64,000 nucleotides of DNA from Paragyromitra xinjiangensis. Its lineage: Eukaryota; Ascomycota; Pezizomycetes; Pezizales; Discinaceae. A program made the position numbers and the translations under genes. A model generated the notes under the pieces. That model saw nothing but the letters and a program-made list of their open reading frames with translations. It was not told where the DNA came from and made no database searches. How positions within the stretch are numbered: position 1 is the stretch's first letter; every line of letters starts with the position of its first letter. Positions 1-11,100 of this stretch are shown here, in pieces. The DNA lies in NCBI GenBank assembly GCA_038503065.1, contig JBCAMK010000008.1, forward strand, positions 1,054,001 through 1,118,000, given 5' to 3'.

Positions 1-891
1 AGGACTAGGGTTGAGCGGATGTGTACGAAACCCTATGGGATAGAGCCAGCGGGTTTACTAGGATCTGTCGACCAAATGTATGAGAGTTCTCATTTGGGCT
101 GGGGAATGGTAGGTGGTAGGGGCGACTGGGCTAACTCTTTGCTAAGAGGCATGTTATTAACTATCTAGTACCTAGTTCTCTAGTAGAAATTGTGTGAAGG
201 TTATTGCTTTATGATAGTGAAAATTTGTTTCTGTTTGGCAAGTTGGCCCGGGCGCGGTCATTAGAAATCACTCGTTTGAGTCTCCAGGAATAAAGTTTTG
301 GGGAGATTGTTTCAAGTTGGAGGACAAAGGAGTTGTCCTGGAGCGACCACAAAAAAATACTTTCATCCTTCGGTTAAATCCAGTGTCTGCTTGAGAACGT
401 ATTCCATCGGGCACTTGAATATCCGTTTTAAATCCTGGCCTGGTGTCGCTGCTCTGTAATGAACATCTAGGTTTGCGGCGGATCGCGTATATCTCGAGGT
501 GTAAAGTATATGTTATAGGTGGTTTATACTCGGGTAGTTAGTAATCGGTTTCCTAACAGCACATTCTGGCGACGTTTAAGCTTCTAATTAAGTGGATTCC
601 TATGGATCGCACTGCTGGTGGGTAACGAGGTTTCAACATCTACGCTATCGCTTAGAGGCTAAGATGATTTGTTGCTCAAGTTGGCTTTAAACCTCATCGA
701 GACTAGTGGAGGGCTTGAAAAGATGGAATCAAGATGACCAACTATAGTACATACATGTATATATGCCCCCTCTCCCCCCCTAACAGACTCGGCATGAACA
801 AAACAGGCTTGCATTTAACACGTACGAGACAAGATATCTTTCACATCTATACCATATTAATTTTCAAAATTTCAGAGAAGCCAATACAATT
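1..891. other. Intergenic region and promoter side of the Fig1-like gene
   Basis: No gene is supported here. The only recognisable signals are close to the downstream gene: a TACATGTA palindrome at 752-759 running into a TATATA stretch at about 757-763, then a C-rich tract at about 766-782. That is a plausible core promoter roughly 110-135 bp before the ATG at 892. A diverged copy of a dispersed ~95-bp repeat may lie at about 100-150, but the match is weak. Confidence 0.4.
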
Positions 892-2667
892 ATGGTCTTC
901 CCCAAAGCTTACGCCCGCTGGGTAACAAATGTTTCTTTTCTCCTCTCTCTTATTCTAACAGGTACGTAGTCCACATTCTCATGTCGCTTGGGATTGCCAT
1001 AAGTTAACGAAATATAAATAGTCTTTCTGCTCTCAGGTACAACTTCTATAACCCCCGGCGTACGAACCCTTTACGTTGCGAAACTTGAACTGAACTCCAC
1101 CAGGGTCCAAACATTTACGACTTTGCCTGTGACTTCTGTTGGTCAATCAACACCAATATCGACGTCTGTACACAAAATAACTACAGCCACGGTGACATTG
1201 AGATCTACCATTGGTATATCTACTACGAAGCCTCTAACCTCAAGCAAAAGTGGTAGCTCAAAAACATCCAGTCATGCAGCCTCCACAACTTCAAAACCAC
1301 CTACGAAGAAGCGGGACGCACATGGTGATGCGGAACACTGCATCCCGGGGGCTTGTAAGGGGAGGATTGCCTTGGAAACCAAAAAGCCTTCGGGCAAACG
1401 GGACGTGCATGATGGAGGCAGGCACAGTATTCATAAGGCTTATAGGGAGGGAATCGCTTTGGAAACCGGATTGCTTGCAAAGAAACGGGATGTGCATGAC
1501 GAGGATAGGCATACCAACTCTGGGGCGTATAAGATGAGAATTATTTTAGATAAACGGCCTATGGAGAAAAGAGATGCGCACGACGAAGATAAACATAGCA
1601 TCATCGGGACCTATAAGGTGAGGATTGCTTCAGCGGTCAGACCGCCTCCAGGGAAACGAGATGTGCATGGCGAGGGTAAGCACGAAATCTACGGAGATTA
1701 CAAGATGAGAACCGCCTTGGAAACCGGATTACCTATGGGGAAACGGAGTACACATGACGAAGACAAGCACAACGCCCCCAGAACTTATAAGGAGAGGACT
1801 GCATTGGAAACTAAGAAAGTACCGGCGAAGAACAATTTCCGGGATGGCAATGCAGTGTTACTGACTAGGCAACTTAAGCCGGGGGCTCGTGCACTTATTG
1901 ATTCTACCAATAGTGATGAGGGATCTGTCGTTCTAATCAGCTATTTTGGAATCTGTGCTAGTAATACCACAACTAGCTGGAGCTGCACCAAGAAGCGAAA
2001 CAGAGCTCCAAGTCTTGATGGTGCTCCTCTAACGTTCCTCGAGCTCGGTGGATCTTTACAAGGAGCTATTTCGCCACTGCCACCAATTATCGCAGTCGCG
2101 TTACAGGGCACTCTCGTCCTACTTTCATGCTTTCTCGGCTTTAGGTCCTCCACAGGACTTCAAACGAGGTTAGGTAAGGTATTTGTGGTGCTTGCTTTTG
2201 CCACATTTAGCGCTTCAATCTTCACCGCTATTCTTTTCCAGTCGGCTTCAGGAATGATTTATAGCGCCTTTACCACATCGGACACCATTGTTGTTTCAAA
2301 AGGGTCTAGTGGAATATCACTGGCTTGGGCTGGGGTATTCTTCACTGGCCTGGCTATGGCTGGTGTCATTACGCTGGTACTCTTTGCTGATGCTCCGAAA
2401 ATTTCGGGCAAAGCCAAGAAATTATCATTGGTGTCTAGGTTCTTCGACTACGGAGGTAAGCAGGAGCGGGATATTGAAATGCCACCGGTTTATCATTCTC
2501 CTTCTCAAAATGAAATCCATAGCTCAGTGGTAAGCGAGAGAAGAGAATTGCGTCCGCAGAAGGGAAACTTTAGGCCCGAATCACCAGCTCAGAAGGTGCA
2601 CTCGGAAAGGGTAGAGAATATGAGGCGGGGTAATTCCCCATTTGGAAACGGCTGGAATATGATCTAA
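892..2667 (+). CDS. Fig1-like four-helix membrane protein with six Kex2-type tandem repeats in its first loop
   Basis: Two exons, 892-961 and 1037-2667, give 566 residues. The 75-nt intron starts GTACGT and ends TCTCAG, and the frame continues across it. Exon 1 supplies a short hydrophobic N-terminal segment (residues about 8-24, first membrane helix). Further on is a claudin-superfamily/Fig1 signature with Gly328, Cys330, Trp338 and Cys340, followed by three hydrophobic segments at about 374-396, 403-424 and 450-472 and a charged cytoplasmic tail. This order matches Fig1 proteins, which in yeasts and filamentous fungi support low-affinity calcium influx and membrane fusion in mating or hyphal fusion. 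The oddity is the first loop: about 300 residues, with a Ser/Thr-rich stretch and six ~29-residue units (residues about 115-287), each opening with Lys-Arg. The loop should face the Golgi lumen, where Kex2 acts. The Fig1 assignment rests on topology and motif, without a search. Confidence 0.75.
1309..1827 (+). repeat. Six tandem ~87-bp coding units beginning with Lys-Arg
   Basis: Five units of 29 codons and one of 28 lie in a single exon. Each opens with KR, then an acidic/histidine block of the form D-x-H-(D/G)-x-x-(R/K/E)-H (KRST in unit 6), then a conserved Tyr (Cys in unit 1) followed by a basic residue and usually an A-x-E-T motif. A seventh, degenerate start follows at 1828. The codons for the shared residues differ between units (Arg of KR is CGG, AGA or CGA), so the protein pattern is better kept than the DNA. 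Confidence 0.85.
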
Positions 2668-3008
2668 GAGCTCATAGCGGGATTAGTAATTTATTTATTG
2701 CATATGATAGTAATGTTTGAAAGAGTAGAGAATAGAAATTTTGTATATTAGCCGTAGTGGGGGACGTTTCATTACCTAAACATATAATTCGTTTCACTGA
2801 AAGTTCGTATTTTTATCCGCAATTATGGGTGTCAGGGCTTCGACGTATGTGCTTGTGACGTCAGAGCCATGTTAGAAAATAGTTAGTATGACCTTACATG
2901 AGTATATATGTGACTAGAGCTTGGAGTGCTCATTTCCGCGATACTGCAGGGTGTGTAAAAATGTATCAGTAATTGCGTTACATCCAATGGGATATTAAGT
3001 CTACATGT

Positions 3009-3559
3009 ATATGTTCTGACCCGTTTTCCATTATGGCCGCTTTGTAAACCGGTTGACCTATTTTACAAATGGGATCACTTTGAACATCAGTTGGCCCATC
3101 TACAAAGTGAAGCTAAGAGATGGCCGATATTCAAGGAATGCACTATCTGTAAGCGAGCTTGGAAACTCCAAGTCTTTCAACACACATACATACAGTTGTA
3201 CTTTGCTATACTGAACCTGCATAATCCACTGAAATTTGCTCAATATAGCAAATTCAATATCTGTGGGGTAGCACTGTGGAGAGGGGGGGGGATGTATAGC
3301 CAAATCCATTCATTACAGCAAGGGATTTGGTCTGTGAAGGTTTGGTATAGCAAGGTACGACTGTAATTATAAATTGTGAGAGGCCTAGGGGGTGGTGGTT
3401 GGGGGAGAAGAGAACTTTTACCTTGGTGAAAATTTTGAATATCGGCTACCTTTTAGTTTCACTTTGTAGATGGGCCAGCCGATGTTCAAAGTGATCCCAT
3501 TTGTAAATAGGCCAACCGGGTTGCAAAGCGGTATTTATGACAAACGGGTCAGAACATAT
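3009..3559. mobile_element. Non-autonomous terminal-inverted-repeat element (MITE-like)
   Basis: The segment from about 3011 to 3135 is repeated in inverted orientation at about 3438-3557, with scattered substitutions and a few one-base gaps. The outermost shared bases are ATGTTCTGACCCG. A second inverted pair lies inside (3192-3218 with 3339-3364), so most of the element could fold as one long hairpin. No transposase frame is present. The flanks are TA-rich, so a TA target duplication is possible but cannot be proved. This is typical of miniature inverted-repeat elements mobilised in trans by a DNA transposase. Confidence 0.75.
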
Positions 3560-4188
3560 ATATATAAGTGAAAGAAAGTGCAGAAACTGGGGTTACCCTG
3601 ATTTATGATAGTATAACTGATCAATCTTATCGGTGCACCATATAAAGGTATAGAAGAGTAAAGGTAGACCTATAGCTAAAAAGTGCGATAAAACCTTTTC
3701 TGGTGCTATAATACCATCAGCCATGGTAGCCAAATGGCTGCTGTGTCGCCTAGAGGGGCCGGGGGAGCGTAGGTTCGATTTCCTCCCAGGGGAGATATGG
3801 GTTTCGTCTTTATGCACTGGGTTAAGGTTCGTAGGGAAGCCTGATTGTGGCCTTTTGGTTATTTTTAACATTATCTGGGATATTACTCGGTAGTCGGTAT
3901 TAACCATCTTTTGTAGGATATGGGGTCGGAAAGCAGAAAAGACCCGATTGATTGAGGGAAGACTCCCGTGGGTGTGTATTCAATAACAATATCTGTATAT
4001 ACCATCTGCATCAGATTCAGTGCCATGTAACAATGTACTCAGCCGGGCGGCTCATCCATCTTGGGCCCAGTATCAGACACCCTGCGACCTATAACCCGTC
4101 TGATCTTATTATGGTACTTTCCCTTGGATGTGAAGCTCTAGGGCTGGACGAACTACGGTCATCTACAGGGGGCCAAGTACCAAGGGTT

Positions 4189-4364
4189 AGGGTTTAGACA
4201 CGTAGATAGATAGATAGATAGATAATTCATTCACGCATCCAACCCTAAGGTTATGGCGGTCAACTAAACACAAAACATAAAACAAAATAAAAAAAATAAA
4301 CAAATAACAAAAATAAAATAAAAAAAATAAAACACATATAAAATGTCCCAGGGTTTAGACACGT
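4189..4364 (-). mobile_element. SINE-like retroposon with (GATA)n tail, copy 1 (longest)
   Basis: A 15-bp direct repeat AGGGTTTAGACACGT occurs at 4189-4203 and 4350-4364 and encloses 146 bp. Read on the minus strand, the insert starts T-rich, passes through a conserved core (about 4223-4258, containing TTGGATGCGTGAATGAAT) and ends in repeated TATC units next to the target duplication. The target duplication and simple-repeat 3' end are hallmarks of target-primed reverse transcription. Four further copies share the core end and differ in 5' length and tail unit. Confidence 0.75.
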
Positions 4365-7300
4365 TCCCAAGCTAGTTAAAGCGCTTTATCCGACTGAGTG
4401 GGTCCAAGCCTTTTTACATTAAGTATCTAAGCCGTAGTATAAATGTGCCTGGCAAGGTTCCGCTAGCTTTATAGTCTGGAGAAAGTTAAGCCCCGGAAGG
4501 ACTCTATCTAGTCCTGGCGGAGCTGTAAGGCCTCCATAGCTATAGGGTCTCTTATAGGGACCTAGATAGTTGAAAAAGTTGTAGTATCACGGCCGTGAAG
4601 TGAGATACTTGTGAGTCTCTTGAGGATACGAATAAAGATCGCAAGAACTAGGGAATCTTGACATCTATGGTGCTCAAGTAGGATGATCGCAGACTAAAAA
4701 AACTTATGTCAGGGATCAAAATCATCCGGCCGCTTTATTGAATTTGGTAGCTTACTTCTACTGCAGCTGCATGAGGCCTTACTTTGCGAACAGCATTTCC
4801 ATACATAGCTCATCTCAGGCCAAAGTGTCCCAATCATGTCATCCCGAAGCTCCCCTTCATAAATTCTAGCGCGCTGTAGGACGAATGAAGGGTTGCTTTG
4901 ATTCCTGTGAAATTAGTAACGCTGAACGATGAGTTTTGATTTTTTATGGTATCCGTTACCTATATATAAGTGATGTCAAATTAAAACTTGGGGGTTTAAG
5001 CATCACTAAGGTAAGGAAAGTCAGTTAGTACGTTGTGTTAGACCTCTGTTAATATCCTGTCAATTTTCTCGACGGTCAATGGTTCGGCTCTCTACTGATG
5101 GTTAATAGTTGGCTGAAGGCCTGAGTCCTCTCTCTAACATCCTCCCCCCCCACTTATGTAGTTAGATAGAAGACATACATGCAACATGTAGTTCTGCACA
5201 AATCAACTTCGGTGGATGTAACTTTGGCCGGTTGCAATCACATATAATTGATTGTTTCCACGTTCCTACTGTGTCAGTCGCACCTATGACACCGGAACAG
5301 TATGTGACAACCATAAAATTACAGCGCGATCCTATCTCTATTGCCGACCATAATTTCCTCGCTTATTCTAGAGTATCTAATTATACAAGAGGGAAACCCT
5401 AGTTGCAGAATCTTGAGAGCGAGAATGACGGTGGGGGGCTGCTTTATAGTCGCTGGTGTCTAGCCGCTAAAGCGAGACCAAGATAGAAGTTATCGCTCAT
5501 GAATACAGGCGAGCAAAACTAAAGTTTTATCTGGAGTGTGAGCGTAACCAGAGGTTATAGCGTATACTAAGTTATGTTTAGACATAAATTGAACTCGCGC
5601 ACGTGTGAGTTATTGCTTGGACACACCTGAGAGGTCCGCCACTTAAATCTTAGGTTAAGTTACATGAAATCAGGGTGGGGTTCGAATCTGGGTCGACGCA
5701 GCTTTTTCGTATTTCTCCATTTTTGAGGGCGAAAATTTTTAGTGAAAAGAGTAAATGTTTCATGACAAGCCGGGCGCGTGGTCCGGGTTGCTGTTTTCCG
5801 CAGCAGCGAATATGTTTACCTAGAACTATCAATTGCAGTTGCGCGTTGATTGTGATAGAAGACCTGTAGTACTAAGAGAATGGCGTTAGAGGTTTGAATT
5901 AATGTAGAGGACCTAGTCCTGATTCGCCCGGAAGGGATAGCTACATGTATCACCACATATATCGTCATATTTGTGTAACCCACGAAATAAGCGACGTGTG
6001 TCAGGACAGGCAGGTTACAGTGGCTCCTGCTTTAACTCTCAAGTTGGATGAGGATAAAATAAGATGGTATATTCGCTACTCTAATCTATATAACTGTATA
6101 TAGAGACTGGGTAATAGGATAGGATATCTGTGTAACCGGTAAATAGTCTCGACTGGTATCTTGTGAAGGTTGTGGTGATATTCGTCGCTTGCCTTGCGCA
6201 CCGCAGCGCACGGCCAGCTGTCTACTTCAACTAATTCATTTCGTCAAGTGGGAAAGTGACGGTCGAATGATAGGATTCGATTAGTCCATGGCGGATTAAA
6301 CCGCGAAGGGATATAATAGAACTAGTTGGAAACACTGGCCTTAAAGGAAGGCTGTTAGCTATTTGATCTCTGTGGTTCCTTCCTTCGCAGGATAAATTTT
6401 CCCCAGTGATCTCCAGAGGCGGAAATATGCGAGCTCTCCCAGCAATTAATTCTTGAGCGCCTGTGGCGTTTTTGAAGCTGCTGGCTGGGGCTTGATGCAT
6501 TTTATCTGTATCGATACCGAAGATACGTAGAGAGGCTAGCTGCACAAGTGTCCAGAATTGACAAAGGCTGTAGTAGCAATAAAAGAACTAAGTTCTTTCT
6601 TACTCTTAGGTGATTAGCTCAGGATGTTCCTAGTACTACGCTAGATCTGCATGCATTGAATCCATAAGGAATATCACTTTCAATTCCGTGGATACAGAGA
6701 AATATTTTATTTAGTAAAAGCAACCCAAAATAAGATCAAAAAACCAAAAAACCAAAAAATTTAAGGAATCGAAATCCTGGCCAACAAGATAACCACAGCC
6801 GCAGTAAACAAAAAAATCTACCACAATCCAGCACCAACACATTCCAGATCACCAGTATCTATTTACCAGGCGCGGGCTACTCTTCAGACATAAACCCTTC
6901 AAAATAAACAGTTATAGAAATAAATAAAAAGAAAGTGATGATAATTCATACGCCACAACTCAGTTTCTCGAAGCTCATAAATTCCTAACCACCACCTGAC
7001 CATTCCTGTCTTTTTTGTGTTGAATGAATTTCTTTGTTTGATAGGATCAAAGAAAGTTCCCCGAATGATGGGGCGAAAAAAATCCCAGACTGGATATTGA
7101 CGACAAGTGAGAGTCTAACGAGGTAAAACTAGTTTCGGGTTGAGAATGTGATCTGTAGCGGCTGTATCTCACGAAGATTGAAGTATCTGGATCGATTTGT
7201 GGCAGGGAAGTGTGGTAATGTTGCGTAGTGACTGTATGTCTGATTCGGTACGGCGATTAAATGGCTCATCTGCTGACGATATCTGAATTCCATTACAGAT

Positions 7301-7624
7301 ACTACAATTAATTCCAAGAGTTAGTTCGTGTCTTTGAGCCTGAGAGAACAGGAATAGACTCACATCCCTCGACTCGTGGCATAACCAACTGGTACTCCCA
7401 CGAAGAATTTTGAACAAGAAATATACTAGTACAAACGTCTCGTCATATCTACGAGAAAAAAAAAGAAATCAAGAGAAAAAAAACAGCTGGAAGCATTAGT
7501 AAGGGCTTGATTGTTTGAAGAAAGGACAAGGCTTACTTCCATAAAGATAACACCAAAATCCCAGGCCACAAAACCACAAGATAAAAGTTATGAATATCAG
7601 AAAGGATCTAGCACAGAAAGATTA

Positions 7625-10600
7625 TTAATTTGTGAGATGATGTGTTGGTCCAATCTCCTTACTTTGGTTGTAATCCCTGTTGAGGCCTTCAGAACGGATG
7701 GCTTCCTTAATAATAGCCATAAGTTCCTCGTCGTCAGTGAGGCGTCTTTGGGTATTTTCGATATATGCGGGGATGTTCTCGGTATTTCTGCCAATGCCGC
7801 CGGCAGGGTGGCCAAAGGTAGCTCCATTGGAATGACGGTACGGATCGGTGAGGACTTGATTTTGATTAAGCTCTTCAGTCCTAGGGGTAGCGTTCTGAAA
7901 AATATGGAGTGATACATTAGCTTGGAGCTTCCCGAAAATATGGCAGTGGGTATTATTATGGCAGATGGGAAATCTATCTATTTACCAAATGGGCATCGTT
8001 ACATACCAAAGGGCTCTGCGACTCATTGTTGTTGGTTGAGATAGTGCTCGGAGTGTAGAGACGACCAGCGAACTGATAGTGAGAACCATGGTGGAAACTG
8101 TTTTGGTTCATCGAAGAGGTTTCGGACACTTGGCTATTCGCAGCTCTGTGCTGAAGGAGAGTCTGCTCGAGGCTGGAGTTGTAGTTACCGAATGAGTCAT
8201 CGAGATCATGATGCTCTTGTTCTAACTGCTGTAATACACTAGTGGTGAGAGCGTTATAGTGGTTAACGTGGGCTGTACCGCCCACAACGGTTTCGCCCGA
8301 CATCTCGGTGTTCTGGTCTACGGTTTCGTGCTCGGTTGTCGGGGTGCTAGTGTTGGATGGAACAGAATAGTTGGTTTCATCTGGCGAAGCTTGGGTGCTT
8401 TCGGTTTGTCTAGATGAGTTGGTATCACCAGACGTAGCCTCGTGGGAAGTCTTAGCCCTCTTTTTGAGTTGGAGGTCAGTAGCATTGGTGGGATCGCGGT
8501 TGTGCTTCCTAAGATTCAACGAAGAGTTCTTTCGAGTAGAGATATTGTTGGAAACTTCGGTGTAATCCCCAGGGCGTTCGTCATCGCTATCGGCTTCTTC
8601 ATAGCTGCTTCCGCCGCTGGCCTGAGAGTCACGATCGAGGGGCCCAGCAACGTTCTTGGGCTTCTTAGGCTTGGACTTAGATTCCCCAGTTACACGCCTT
8701 CGCTTTTTAAGGCAACCCGAGATCTTCTCTTCGGGAAGAAGACCGTCCTCATCTCTTCCTTCAAACCCCTTTCCAGCTGGCTCATTGGAATGATCCCAAA
8801 CATTTCGTTCCCCATTGCTACGTCTCAACTTATCGAGAGTACGTTTAATTTTTGGGTCGTTCTTGGATACCTGTGCATGAAAGCGGCTAATGTGTCTGGG
8901 AAAAGACATTTGTTAATACTAGAATTTCGAAGAAGGGACAATTAGCAAGAAACAGGACTTACTTTTGGACGCTATCAGCCCGGCCAAAATCCTTAACTTT
9001 ATCGTCCGGCGACCAGTTGCACAAAGGGCAATGGTCCCTATTTGCCGCGACATGTTTCGAGAGGTAGTGACGAGTGAAAGAGTTTTTTGAGCTCGACTTA
9101 TGATCACAACCTGGAAGTTTGCATCTCCACGTGAGCTTCCCATCCTCCATAGTTTTGCTCGCATCTTCAGCTGGGACGAGATCGGCCTTTGTTTTTCGAA
9201 CTTTCTTCTCGGGTTGTTCGTCAGGTCCATCGTGGTGCTTCCTCATGTGAGTGCGGTAGGTTCCTTCCTTTACGAATCCAGTTTTGTTGCTGCAACCCCC
9301 AGCAGTACAACGAATTCTTCCTTGGGCATCTGGTTCCGGTATCACAAGAGCAGGCTTTGGAACCGGGTTTTCTTCAATAGAGTCAAGGTCATCGTCAGAG
9401 TCATCTTGGCTAAACATAGCTGCGTGATCATCTTCAGGGAAAAAGCCATCGTTCGAAGTGACATCAGTTTGGTTGAGTGTAGAAAGGTTATTCTCCTCAA
9501 GGGAAGGGCCGGCAACAGATGTTGCGACAAAGGGGTGCTCTGGATGCGGGTTTTCTTCAGTTGAGCTTGGATTATCATCTGGAGTGGCGCCACCTTGACC
9601 AAGTAAAGCCAAGTTATTCTCCTCGAGGGTAGAGTCAAAGATAGGAGGCTCGTTACGCAGGGACTGGTTATTGTTCTCATGGTCAGGGCTAAATCCCAAA
9701 GCAAGTGGTGAGTGATATTGTGTCATATGTTCATCCAGTTCCTCTCGCGTAAAAGGGACATTTTCGATGTTCGACTGACAACCAGGCTGGGGGCAGAGTT
9801 CAAACATTGAGTGCTCATTAGTGAAAGGCAAGGTAGAGCTCTCGCCGCCAAGATTGACTTGCACAGCAGACATTGGATGATCTTCTGCGTTATGTTCGTC
9901 TAGCTCCGCTCGGGTCAAGGGGAAGTAGCTGATGGCGAATCGACAACCAGGCTGGGGGCAGTAATAGATCGGTGGGCAATTATCCAAAGCCAAATTGGGT
10001 GTAGTACTATCATCGGCGCAATCATTCAGGGTAACATCGAAAGTGGAGTGGCACTCAGCGACTCCATGCAACATCAAGTTATCTACAAAATATAGAAATA
10101 AGAATCAACATCAAATAAACGGTTTACAGCCTAAAGAATGGCAACTTACTTTCAACTTTTGATTGGCTCAGTTGCGAAGAAAGTGGGTGGTTGCAGCTGC
10201 TCACGATTAAGATTAGTAAATTTAATTTGGTAGTAGATTGACGTGGTACTCACAACTGATTGTTGAGAACATTTTCATCCTCGTTACAGATCCTTTCAGT
10301 TCTATGATTATAGTTGCTGTCTTCTGCCATTAGGGCGTTGTTGGGAACGGCTGAAGAAAGACTAGCAGGGGTCTGTGTGTGGAGCATCGACGGCTCAATA
10401 CTCAGTAACCTGGGATCGATGAAATATTCGGAAGCAGCGGCTGTGGTATCCCTCGAGACATAATCAAGACCTTTGACATTTTAGCTTTTTCTGCAATCAA
10501 TTCCATCGAAGGAGAGGCAGTGATATACCTCTGTCATATTCACCTGGCAAAGACGACCTGCGTCCCTCAGTTTTGGAAGAGGTCTGGCAGCGAGCCACAT

Positions 10601-10817
10601 TATTTAATTGCATAAGGTAGCTTATGATAGAGGTTGTCAGCGGGTTCATCAACTTCATAGGATGAATGAGCAAAATTGAAGGAGAGAGTGTTAACACAAA
10701 CCCAGTATGATTAGCACCGCTACCATAAGTCAGATCAGAGACACTGTCAGTATCAAAGAGGCCATCAAACAACTCTTGAAACCGATCGTTCTCGTGCAGT
10801 TGGTCAACGTGATTCAT
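7625..10817 (-). CDS. Large C2H2 zinc-finger protein (six exons)
   Basis: Six exons on the minus strand keep one frame: 10529-10817, 10254-10470, 10150-10196, 8963-10082, 8007-8895 and 7625-7894, giving 943 residues. Two near-identical half-fingers with the motif CPQPGC lie at about 226-250 and 280-308. A C2H2 finger is at about 443-468, and a final pair is at about 505-565, the last of these split by the 8896-8962 intron. A basic stretch of Lys/Arg after the fingers could be a nuclear localisation signal, and the rest is acidic and Ser/Asn-rich low-complexity sequence. It is probably a DNA-binding regulator; its targets are unknown. The last finger and the block after it resemble the gene at 18802-20063. 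Uncertainties: the start could lie upstream of ATG 10817, an optional intron may exist within 10624-10735, and the last exon may instead splice at a GTAAGG near 7680. Confidence 0.7.
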
Positions 10818-11100
10818 CTTGTGATCTATTTCGATGACTGTTCGCTGCGTACGAGGCTGATGTTTCAATGTTTAGATGATATAGAGGTGGGATAGACGAA
10901 ATCGAGAAGGAAGATCTTATGTAGGTGAAGATTGGTGATGGATTTAAAAGGTTGGAGCAAAGGGTTGATGATTTCGCTCAGGATGTTGATGAAAGTCTGA
11001 ACTTCTTGTTATTCAGAATTGGAGATGGGGGAGATGGGATAGGAGGAGGGGGAGGGGGATGAGGGGGATGAGAGCAGAAAGGTTGGACGGGCAATGCCAA
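10818..11100 (-). promoter_or_regulatory. Pyrimidine-rich promoter/leader of the C2H2 gene
   Basis: The + strand at about 11024-11075 is almost pure purine (runs of GGGGGAGATGGG type), so the sense strand of the minus-strand C2H2 gene carries a long CT tract about 200-250 bp upstream of its ATG. Such tracts are common at fungal transcription starts. No other motif is claimed. Confidence 0.4.

Larger units (their letters stand above)
2668..7624. other. Gene-free spacer with two mobile-element insertions
   Basis: No coding region is supported between the Fig1-like gene and the 3' end of the C2H2 gene. It contains the inverted-repeat element at 3009-3559 and the retroposon insertion at 4189-4364. 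It also has A-rich runs near 6720-6770 and 7450-7490 and TACATGTA sites at 3002 and 5942. The short open frames here are unlike fungal proteins in composition and lack any exon continuity. Confidence 0.5.

Noticed and set aside
1250..1537. 95-codon frame overlapping the Kex2 repeats
   Set aside because: It is a shifted-frame shadow of the tandem repeats. The frame with splice continuity and membrane helices is the real one.
4180..4200. TTAGGG-like motif as telomeric sequence
   Set aside because: There is only one or two units, as also at 17450. There is no array, and part of it belongs to the retroposon target duplication.
5660..5700. B-box-like GGGTTCGAATCT, possible tRNA
   Set aside because: No pairing T-stem, acceptor stem or anticodon arm could be drawn around it.
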